Assembly: GCA_030446685.1 (NCBI GenBank)
Contig: JAUJMV010000008.1
Location: forward strand, 220,369 to 265,192
DNA length: 44,824 nt
Source of the DNA: Thermomicrobiales bacterium
GTDB lineage: Bacteria; Chloroflexota; Chloroflexia; Thermomicrobiales; CADCWN01
Direction of reading: 5' to 3'
Shown: positions 16,064 to 22,795 of the stretch, piece after piece
How positions within the stretch are numbered: the stretch's first letter is position 1
Layout of the letters: each line of letters opens with the position of its first letter
Position numbers and translations under genes: made by a program
Notes under the pieces: model-generated
Seen by the model: only the letters and a program-made list of their open reading frames with translations
Database searches by the model: none
What the model was told of the DNA's origin: nothing

Positions 16064-16228
16064 CTAGGAGTAGTACACCGCCAGGGCTCTGCCGGTTCCC
16101 GCGCCGACCGGCCGCTCGGACGCGGGCGGCGCCGGCAGCCCGATACCGGTCGTCCGGCCGATCAGCAGCGCCAGCAGGACCACCGCCAGGAGGATGTCGT
16201 CCCAGGCGTCATGGTCGCGTCGTCCCAT
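16064..16228 (-). CDS. Small single-span membrane protein, 54 residues
   Basis: An ATG at 16228 preceded by GGGAGGGGCCCTCTC opens a 54-residue frame ending in TAG at 16064-16066. It starts with an acidic stretch (MGRRDHDAWDD), followed by one hydrophobic span (ILLAVVLLALLIG) and a Pro/Ala-rich tail ending ALAVYYS. I do not recognise a family. It lies about 260 bases downstream of the anti-sigma-like gene on the same strand, so it may belong to that region. Clean start, span and stop support a real gene, but composition alone cannot prove it. Confidence 0.5.
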   Translation of the reverse strand: MGRRDHDAWDDILLAVVLLALLIGRTTGIGLPAPPASERPVGAGTGRALAVYYS

Positions 16229-16488
16229 GAGAGGGCCCCTCCCGGCGCCTGCCGGCCCCGCTGGCGATGCGCGCGAGACGGCGCGCTCGCCGCCTCTGCC
16301 CTATATGACGGAGCAGGCGCGATTTCGTAACGCCCTCCCTCGGCGAAACCGCCCGGCCTCCGGCGCCGCAAATCTTCCCGGCGCGGCGGCATGGCCGCGT
16401 CGGCCGATGGGATCACGCCCACCATGCCGCCCCTACTACCCTGTATGCACGAAGGGTGGGGAAGGTTCACCCCCGACGATGTCCGCGC

Positions 16489-17310
16489 TCAGCGTACCGA
16501 CTCGGCGATGCGGATCAGCTCCTCGCGGCTGAGACCGACGCCGTTGTCGTCGTGCAGCATCCGCGTACGACATGCCATCAGCTTCCCAGGAGAGATACTG
16601 CAAATCGATCGTCTCGTCCCAGACGCCCGGGCCGCGCCAGCCTCCTTGGCGTACGCGGCCGGCCGGCCGGCGACCCGCACCTGCTCCACCCGCGACGCGG
16701 CCACGCCGTAGCCGCCGCCCGCCGGCGCCTGGACCTGCTCGAACTGCACGGTGCTCATGGACCCTGAGCGGCGCAGAAAGATCGAGACCCCGCCCGAGGG
16801 CTCACGAAGGCGTCCGCCGCTTGCAACCCATCCGGGAGCCAGGTGGGCAGCCGCAAAGGAAAGGCGGCCTGGCGCTGCGCCTCGGCAATACTGACCTTAT
16901 CGCGTCTGCATGGCACAACCACCGCCCCCGGCGTGCAGGGTTTGGGCACCGCCAGCGGCGCGCCGCTCGCCGCCGACAGGGCGACGGTCGGTGCCGGGGC
17001 TGCGGTTGGCGGCGGGGCCTGGGGATCGAGGAGCACCAGCCCGAAGCGCTGCTCTCGCCCGGCGTTGAGCGCGGCCCGCACCGGGGGCACCGCGGCGAGC
17101 AGGACCAGCGCCAGCACTAGCCCCCGCGACGATGAAGGCCCGCCGCAAGCCGGCGAACCGCCCGCGCGCCGCCCGTGTTGCCTGGCGGTCGCGCGCCGCC
17201 AGCCGCTCCTCGAATGCCGCCCGCACATCAACCGTGGCCGGCACGCCGCGCTCGGCCTGCTCCGCCAGGGCGGCGGCGATGTGTCGCTCGTACGACTGTT
17301 GGGTTTGCAT
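16489..17310 (-). CDS. Anti-sigma-factor-like membrane protein with DUF4367-like domain, frame broken
   Basis: Three frames join into one protein of about 270 residues: a cytoplasmic N-terminus (MQTQQSYERHIAAALAEQAE), one membrane span (LVLALVLLAAVPPVRAAL), then an outer domain with FPLRLPTWLPDGLQAADAFV, RVEQVRVAGRPAAYA, ETIDLQYLSWEADGMSYVLH and a tail LSREELIRIAES. This order is typical of DUF4367 proteins paired with ECF sigma factors. It would hold the sigma factor at the membrane until a signal arrives; the signal is unknown. The ATG follows GGAGGAGGCCCC, 55 bases after the sigma gene. Slips near 17140 and 16780 may be sequencing errors. A second, truncated copy of its C-terminus lies at 18277-18420. 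Confidence 0.6.
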
Positions 17311-17365
17311 GGGGCCTCCTCCGTGGGTCGTGGCGGCGGCTTCCGGTGGTCGTCCGCGCGCCGGC

Positions 17366-17932
17366 TCAGGCGTATTCGGTGGTGATCCCCGACTCCTCCA
17401 CCTGCCGCCGCAAGCGCCGCCGCGCGGCGTACAGCCGCCATTTCACGGTACCGATGGGACAATCGAGCGTCCTGGCGATGGTGGCCTCGTCCATCTCCAA
17501 GTAGTAGTACAGGACGATCGCCGCCCGTTGCGGCGGGGGCAGGGTGTCAATGGCCGCGAGCAAGTCGTGCCGCAACTCCTGCTGGAGGAGGGCCTGATCG
17601 GGACCGGGCATGGCGGACGACTGCGGCCCGAGCGCGTCGTCAGCCGCGTGACCGGCATCCCGCCGTCGGGCGCGCCGCAGCGCCATCAGCGCGCCGTTGA
17701 CGACGATGCGATAGAACCAAGGCGCGAAGGGACGCCGGTCGTCGAACTGCCCGATGCGGTCGTAGGCGGTGAGGAAGGCATCCGCGACCACGTCCTCCGC
17801 GATCTGCCGCTCGCCGACAATGAGATAGGCCGTCCGGACAGCTCGGAGCTGGTACGCCGCGAAGAGCGGCCCGAGGCCGGCAATATCGCCCCGTTGTAAC
17901 GCGCGGATCGCTGCGGATTCCTCGGCGCTCAT
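17366..17932 (-). CDS. ECF-family RNA polymerase sigma factor
   Basis: 188 residues, intact. Region 2 includes GERQIAEDVVADAFLTAYDR and APWFYRIVVNGALMALRR. Region 4 includes DTLPPPQRAAIVLYYYLEMD and LDCPIGTVKWRLYAARRRL, the helix-turn-helix that reads the -35 element. It directs RNA polymerase to a small stress-type regulon. The likely anti-sigma gene follows directly. The ATG at 17932 overlaps (ATGA) the stop of a 24-codon leader frame that has a much stronger ribosome binding site, so translation is probably coupled to it. Confidence 0.9.
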   Translation of the reverse strand: MSAEESAAIRALQRGDIAGLGPLFAAYQLRAVRTAYLIVGERQIAEDVVADAFLTAYDRIGQFDDRRPFAPWFYRIVVNGALMALRRARRRDAGHAADDALGPQSSAMPGPDQALLQQELRHDLLAAIDTLPPPQRAAIVLYYYLEMDEATIARTLDCPIGTVKWRLYAARRRLRRQVEESGITTEYA

Positions 17933-18003
17933 CGGTTCGCGATCCTTTCCGGTCGTGCGATCATCGATTCGGCCGCTACGCCCCTGCCCGGCCGGCGACG
18001 CAT
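17929..18003 (-). CDS. 24-residue leader peptide coupled to the sigma-factor start
   Basis: ATG 18003 stands nine bases after a perfect AGGAGG (minus-strand reading TTAGGAGGAATGGACTG). The frame codes an Arg-rich 24-residue peptide beginning MRRRPGRG and ending RIANR. Its TGA overlaps the sigma-factor ATG as ATGA. The sigma gene has its own weaker AAGGATC site inside this frame. Confidence 0.5.
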   Translation of the reverse strand: MRRRPGRGVAAESMIARPERIANR

Positions 18004-18276
18004 CAGTCCATTCCTCCTAACACAAACTATGCGCGAAGCGTGCGGGAAAGGTTTGCTGGTCGTCCGGCAATCAGCAATAGCGAGAGGGGGCAGGCCAGTC
18101 GAGAAGGCCGGATGTTTGGTGGCAGCATGATAATTCGTGGGCAACGCCAGCGAGCACAGGACACAACTGTGCCTTCGCAGCTTGCATCCCCAGTGGTTGC
18201 TAACGGGCAAGCCCAATAGCGTCGGGCTACCGTGAGCCCCACCCGTCCCTGAGCTTGCTGTTGCAACGTGGTTGGG

Positions 18277-18420
18277 CTAGCGCAATGACTCGGCGATGCG
18301 GATTAGGGTCCCGCGGCTAAGTCCCTGACCATTGCCGTGCGGCGTGTACGACACGCTGTCGGCCTCCCAAGAGAGATACTGCAAATCGATCGTCTCGTCC
18401 CAGACCCTGGGGCTGCGCCC
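18277..18420 (-). pseudogene. C-terminal fragment of a second DUF4367-like anti-sigma protein
   Basis: Read on the minus strand, this stretch gives VWDETIDLQYLSWEADSVSY and then GLSRGTLIRIAESLR and stop (TAG, 18277-18279). It is nearly the same as the end of the gene at 16489-17310, including an identical DNA block of about 34 bases (AGAGATACTGCAAATCGATC at 18372 onward and at 16594 onward). No matching N-terminal part is joined to it, so it is a truncated paralogue. Confidence 0.65.
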
Positions 18421-18429
18421 CGGAGTAGG

Positions 18430-18735
18430 TGGGCGCTCTTCGGGGGAAGCAGAACTTTACTGCCTGATTCGCCAGCGTGCCACGCATGCCTCTACGCTGC
18501 ACAAGTGGAGGCGCGGGACACGACTGCCGTGCCTGCGCCATTCGTGGGGAACCGCGCGCCCCCGGCCTGGTGGTAGAGCGCGGTACACGCGCGACGGCGA
18601 GGCACGCCACGATCGCCACCAGCAGGAGGAGCAGGATGAGTGCGAACACGAGCTTCGCGGCGATGGAACTGCCATCCGCCTGCTGCGCCGTTGGCTCCGA
18701 CTGGCGCGCAGATCGTCGTCACGTCCATCCAACAT
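18430..18735 (-). pseudogene. Small membrane protein remnant
   Basis: An ATG at 18735 after AAGGAGCGGCCTC starts MLDGRDDDLRASRSQRRSRR. After a one-base slip near 18660 the reading continues as IAAKLVFALILLLLLVAIV and CLAVARVPRS, a single membrane span. The downstream frame is unclear and runs into the DUF4367-like fragment, so this may be the broken N-terminal part of the same anti-sigma-like protein. No family recognised. Confidence 0.35.
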
Positions 18736-18777
18736 GAGGCCGCTCCTTCGGCACGGGATCGGCATGGAGAGCGCTTC

Positions 18778-19643
18778 TCATAAAGGTTGCGTCGTGAGCG
18801 GGAGACGCCGCCGCGAACCAGACGAGGCGGCGTCCTGCCCGATGGCGGCAGGGCGTCGGCGATGGCCGCCTCCAGCGCCTCGCGGGTCCGCGCGGACGCT
18901 GGCAGCGTCTTCGAGCTCATGGGGCGCCTGCGCGAGCAAGTCGGGCGGTAGGCCGGCGAGAAGACGGCAGCCGCAGCCCTCGATCGGCGCGATCGCGGCG
19001 CCCTTCTGCACGCTCAGGTTGTCCATCACGACGATCTGCCCCGGCCGCAGGGTCCGCAGCGCGCCGCCCACGAAGGCCTCGCACGCCGGGCCGTCGGCGG
19101 CGCCGTCGATCGTCATCGCGGCGCGCGCCGCCGGCCCGCCGCGATCAGCGACGTTGCGGCGGTGTTGCGCGGCGCGACCCCATCGCCGCGCCGCCGCGCG
19201 GGGCCGCATAGCGCGGCGTCAGGCCGAGATGCGCGCGCATTCGTCCACGAAGACGCCGCATGCAGCGTTGCGCCGCCCGCCCGCCACCGCGCCGCCTCGT
19301 CGCGCTCGCTGGCGATCAGCGACTTTTTGTTCGCGGCCAGCCGCGCGCGCGAGGCTGCGCATCGCGCCACGCTGACGGCGACGCCGTGCGCCTCGCGCGC
19401 CAAGCCCGACTGCTCCACCAGCGTGGCGTCGGGCCGGGCGCGCTCTGCGCCTCGAGCGCGGCCTGCCGGTCGCTGGGGATCGCCCGCCGCCGACCGGGCG
19501 GGCCGGACGCGCCCGCCTCGCGCCGCCGGCGCGATTTGGTCGCCCGCGAGACGCCGAAGATCTGCGCAACCTCGGCGCGCGGCACCGCGGCGACGCTGAC
19601 CGAGGAGCAGCCTTCATGCGACAAGTATACCCGCGACGCAACC
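18778..19643 (-). pseudogene. IS630-family transposase, frame broken
   Basis: Pieces in three frames assemble into an IS630/Tc1-like transposase: an HTH (RAEVAQIFGVSRAT), then IPSDRQAALEAQ, a DDE region with FVDECARI and GQIVVMDNLSVQKGAAI (first and second Asp), and a tail ARTREALEAAIADALP ending LTTQPL. Segments AMTIDGAADGPACEAFVGGA and PPDLLAQAPHELE (normally PDLNPIE) also fit. Several single-base slips and a damaged third-acid motif mean that as read no active protein is made. Whether the breaks are biological or assembly errors cannot be told here. Confidence 0.75.
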
Positions 19644-19646
19644 ATT
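18782..19646 (-). mobile_element. IS630-family insertion sequence with short terminal inverted repeats
   Basis: GGTTGCGTCG at 18785-18794 has its inverted copy at 19634-19643, both within AAA(T)GGTTGCGTCG context, and the transposase frame fills the space between. The length of about 865 bases fits a minimal IS630 element. The left end abuts a TA dinucleotide (18781-18782), as expected for this family; the right flank has no clear TA. Confidence 0.6.
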
Positions 19647-19739
19647 TCGCAATCCGCTCTGGGGGGCGCGAACGAGTTGGCGATTTGGATGAGTCCGATC
19701 CGCCGGCACCCTGAACCCCGACAGGATATAGTTCCGCCG

Positions 19740-20170
19740 CTTGTCGGGATCCCCTGCACGGAGTCCCGACCTCGAGTGTCGCCGTGCCTTGCTTGGACGG
19801 TGGTGGGCTGGCTGGTCCGCGGCTCGAGCGCGCGATTTCACCGGGGCCGGTCGCGGTCTGGGCAAGCACTATCTCTGCCGGAGGCGATCCCCGCCCGCGG
19901 CTGCGAAGATAGAGGTAGATAGTCGGTGCGTTCGCAGTACCCGCCTGGTCAGCGCCGTTCGCCACAAAGCCCGCTGTGTCCGCCGGGATGCGCAGCGGGA
20001 AGTTCGCCCCGACCCCTGCATGTCACGCATGAGGCGTACGATCTCCGCATCCGGCGTGAGCGCGGTCGCCGCCGCACCAGCCGGCTGTTGACTACGGTAG
20101 ATGAGCAGCCCGGTCACAGCGACCAAGCCACACCCGGCAGGCGCGAATAGCCACCAGTCCGCGCGCCCAT
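19740..20170 (-). pseudogene. Membrane-anchored exported protein, frame broken, unknown function
   Basis: One frame gives a short cytoplasmic start, a membrane span (WLFAPAGCGLVAVTGLLIYR) and then AATALTPDAEIVRLMRDMQG. After a slip near 19990 the reading continues as FPLRIPADTAGFVANGADQA, then PTIYLYLRS and EIVLAQTATGPGEIA. It looks like one short exported protein of about 140 residues. No ATG was found at the expected place; the minus strand has a -10 box TATACT (20211-20216) and a GAAGGGAGA site just upstream of an ATC codon. No family recognised. Confidence 0.35.
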
Positions 20171-20210
20171 CGTCGGCTGATCCTCGCCGATGGTTTCTCC
20201 CTTCTCTACA

Positions 20211-20216
20211 AGTATA
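20211..20216 (-). promoter_or_regulatory. -10 box TATACT for the gene at 19740-20170
   Basis: TATACT on the minus strand, followed by TTGTAGAGAAGGGAG. Its position just after the stop of the 20225-20724 gene and before the next minus-strand frame fits a promoter. Confidence 0.35.
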
Positions 20217-20224
20217 CAAGGCTA

Positions 20225-20724
20225 CTAGTATCGCCGGCCGAGGGCCTGCACATCCGGTGATTTACACCTGTCGCTGGTGCTCCTGCCGGCGAAGCCGAAC
20301 ATCTGCACCAACGCCCCATCCTGGTTGGAATAGGTGAGGGTGGCGTTGTTGGGGTAGAAGATGGGGCCATATCCGTAGAGGCTGTTGTCGTAGACGGCGC
20401 CGTAGTAATTGCTGTTGAAGTAATACCTGCCGCTGTTGTTGGAGATCTGGAAGACCCCCATCGTCGTGGCCCCGTAGCGACGTAGGTGTAGTAGAGCACC
20501 GACTGGAAGCTGACATGGGTTTCACTCACCCAGTTGAAGAGCGAGGTGAACGCGGTGTCGTAGCCACTGCCGCAGCTGTCCTCGAGGGTGCCGTGGTGAT
20601 AGTGATAGGTGTTCGCCCCCGCATCGCCTGGGGCGATATACGCGACCTCCGTCCAGGCGAGCGCGGTCAGCGGCAACACCGCCAGCAGGACCGCTCAGCG
20701 CCAGCGCTTCGACGTACCGCTCAT
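20225..20724 (-). CDS. Secreted Asn/Tyr-rich protein, unknown function
   Basis: Joined frames give about 165 residues. ATG 20724 starts MSGTSKRWR; after a slip near 20695 a signal-peptide core AVLLAVLPLTALAW follows. The mature part begins TEVAYIAPGDAGANTYHYHH and contains two Cys (SCGSGYD and CKSPDVQ). After a second slip near 20465 it becomes rich in Asn and Tyr (QISNNSGRYYFNSNYYGAVY, YGYGPIFYPNNATLTYS). It looks like an exported or surface-associated protein. It is transcribed away from the second sigma operon, from the far side of a shared, symmetrical regulatory element. Confidence 0.55.
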
Positions 20725-20847
20725 TTGGAGTTTGGCGCCAAGCGGCGCGGATCGGTTGTCGGACCTCTGAAACTACCGTACGCTACGGCAGTTGCGCCCG
20801 CCCCCGCATACCTCCTGAGCTTTGCCGCTGTTTGCGCCCTTCACCCC

Positions 20848-20916
20848 TATACTGCACGACAAGCCCGGAAAGTGACATGCGTGGGGAATGTCACAAACGG
20901 GCCGCTCGTGCAGTAT
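20848..20916. promoter_or_regulatory. Nested symmetrical hairpin between two divergent genes
   Basis: Three nested perfect arms: ATACTGCACGA (20849-20859) with TCGTGCAGTAT (20906-20916), GCCCG (20863-20867) with CGGGC (20898-20902), and GTGACAT (20872-20878) with ATGTCAC (20888-20894). The internal loops are near equal and the apical loop is nine bases. The outer arms carry TATACT on the plus strand and a TAATACT-like box on the minus strand, so each arm could be a -10 box. Confidence 0.7.
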
Positions 20917-20958
20917 TACAAGTACAAGTCTCTTTGCTTTGCATCAGAATGGTGGCCG

Positions 20959-21549
20959 ATGGCGAGCGCCGGTATCCACGCACGCCTGACCGACGAGCAG
21001 CTTGTCACCGCCATGCGGTCCGGCTGCCTGGAGGCATTCGAGGTGCTGGTCGAGCGGTACCACGCGCCGCTCCTGCACTACCTGCTGCGGCAGACGGGCG
21101 ACGCGGAACTCGCCGCCGATCTGGCCCAGGACACCTTTCTCGACGCCGCGGCGTCTCGACCGGCTGGCCGACGACCGTCCCTTCGCCGCATGGCTCTACC
21201 GGATCGCGCAGAACCACCTGCTGATGGCGCGGCGGCGGCAGCGCTCCACCGGCTCGTCTCGCTCGACTGGTTGCCGGGGCGGACGGGCGCGGCCCTCCCG
21301 GCGTTGTGCCGGTCGGACGAGGACGCCCCCTGCCACGAGCGCGACGCGATCCAGCAGGTGCTCGACGAGTTGAGCCCACCCTGCGCGAGGCGTTGCTGCT
21401 GAGCGGGGTGGGGGCTTCAGCAGCGAGGAGATCGCGCGGATCCGGGGGTGAACGCCCCGGCGGTCCGGCAGCGACTCGGGCGGGCGAAGGAGCAGTTTCA
21501 GTCGCGGTACCAGGCGCTGAATGGAGGGGACGATGCTGCCAGCCTGTGA
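20959..21549 (+). CDS. ECF-family RNA polymerase sigma factor, frame broken
   Basis: Joined frames give about 195 residues. Region 2: LTDEQLVTAMRSGCLEAFEV, HYLLRQTGDAELAADLAQDT, then RLADDRPFAAWLYRIAQNHL. Region 4: PTLREALLLSGVGGFSSEEI followed by NAPAVRQRLGRAKEQF. This is a standard two-domain ECF factor. Slips near 21155, 21240, 21375 and 21440 interrupt the frame and look like base-count errors. The ATG at 20959 has only a weak ribosome binding site; a long structured leader precedes it. The last codons overlap the anti-sigma start at 21533. Confidence 0.75.
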
Positions 21550-22357
21550 CCTGCCGGCCGAGGACCTGATCGCCTACGCCGAGGGCGGGTTCCGCGCGGC
21601 GCGCAAGGAGTTAGTGGAGGCACACCTCCAGGTCTGCCCCGCCTGCCGCCGGCGCCTGGCGGCGTTCCGCGAGGTCGACCGCCTGCTGCGCGAGAGCCGC
21701 CCGCCGCTCGACGACCGGGCGGGCCGGGCGGCGCTGCGGGCGCGGCTGGAGGCGGAGGTCGGTCGCCGCGCGGCGGCAGCCGCGGACGCTGCTGGCGGTG
21801 GCGGCGTTGCTGGTGGCCGTCCTCACCGCGATTGCCTGGCCGGCGCTGTCCGGGACGCAGGCCGGGTGGTCGCAGTTCTTCCCCTCTCCGCGACGGGGGG
21901 CCGCGGACGCTGCCGGACGGCCAGGAGCCGCCGGGGACGCGGATCACCGGTGTCCAGCCGGCGCAGCCGGGCCTGGCGGGGGTGCGCTTCCGGGCGGTCG
22001 AGCCAACCGACCTGCCGCTCGGCCTGGCGCTGGTCGAGCGCTCGGCGGTCAGCGCGGAGCGGCTCGAACTCCTCTACCGCAACCAGCAGGGCCTGACGCT
22101 CCTGATCGTGCAGGCGCCGGCGCGCGGCTCGGTCGATGTGCCGCCCGATGCCGCCGCCATGCAGTTGGTGACGGTCGGCGATACGGCGGTCGTCAGGCGC
22201 AACGACCGCCCGGCCGGGGCGGTGAGCGGCTCATCTGGCAGCGACGGGGGTGGGCTTCAACCTGGTCGCGCTCAGCACGCCGGCGCAAGGGTTGCCCTTC
22301 GAGGACGCGCGCGCGATCGTGGACGCCCTGATAACGGCTCAGGAGGTGACGCGGTGA
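21533..22357 (+). CDS. Zinc-finger anti-sigma factor with membrane span and outer domain, frame broken
   Basis: The N-terminus has the anti-sigma zinc-finger pattern (LPAEDLIAYAEGGFRAARKE, then HLQVCPACRRRLAAF, with HxxxCxxC). One membrane span (AALLVAVLTAIAWPALSG) follows, then an outer domain with GVRFRAVEPTDLPLGLALVE, ELLYRNQQGLTLLIVQ and, near the end, GFNLVALSTPAQGLPFED. This fits a transmembrane inhibitor of the sigma factor encoded just upstream. ATG 21533 follows GGAGGGGACG and overlaps the sigma gene end. The stop TGA overlaps the GTG of the next gene. Slips near 21785, 21890 and 22235 need checking. Confidence 0.7.
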
Positions 22358-22657
22358 GCGACGACAGCAACAGCGCCGGGGGAATAGACCGTCGGGGGCT
22401 GCGCCGGCGGCGCGCTGGGCGAGGCGGCCGGCGCGATCCTGGGATTGGCCTTGTCCTCCCGGTCGGTGGGGCAAGTGCTCGGTGGGGCGGCGCCGGGCGA
22501 TCGCGCCACCGGCACGCAGGAGACGAGTTTCTGGCGGCGCGTGGGCGACCCGTACTGTTACAACGGCCGGCGCTATGAATACTGGTGCTACTACACTTGT
22601 TACGGTAGCACCTGCGAAGTCCTCTACTGCGAGACGCGCGATACCGGCGCCTGCTGA
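22354..22657 (+). CDS. Small Cys-rich, probably Tat-exported peptide
   Basis: GTG 22354 sits after a near-perfect AGGAGGTGA site and overlaps the anti-sigma stop (GTGA). The start codes SDDSNSAGGIDRRG, then, after one slip near 22400, RALGEAAGAILGLALS, which reads like a twin-arginine signal. The mature tail has six Cys in 35 residues (DPYCYNGRRYEYWCYYTC, YGSTCEVLYC, ETRDTGAC) and many Tyr. Total length is about 100 residues. I know no family with this spacing. Operon context makes it a likely output or sensor of the sigma/anti-sigma pair. Confidence 0.6.
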
Positions 22658-22795
22658 CGATCGTCGCGCCGGCCCTGTCCTTCGCGCATAGTACAATAGC
22701 GCGACCCGCCGCTCATCCGGAGCGGCCGGTTCGCCTTGTCCACGCGCCGCGCATCGGCCCGCGCGCCGACCGCGGCATCGGAGGAGTGCCGGTCC

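Noticed and set aside
20872..20894. CRP-like site TGTGA...TCACA
   Set aside because: The arms are GTGACAT and ATGTCAC with a nine-base centre, which does not fit the six-base spacing of CRP/FNR sites.
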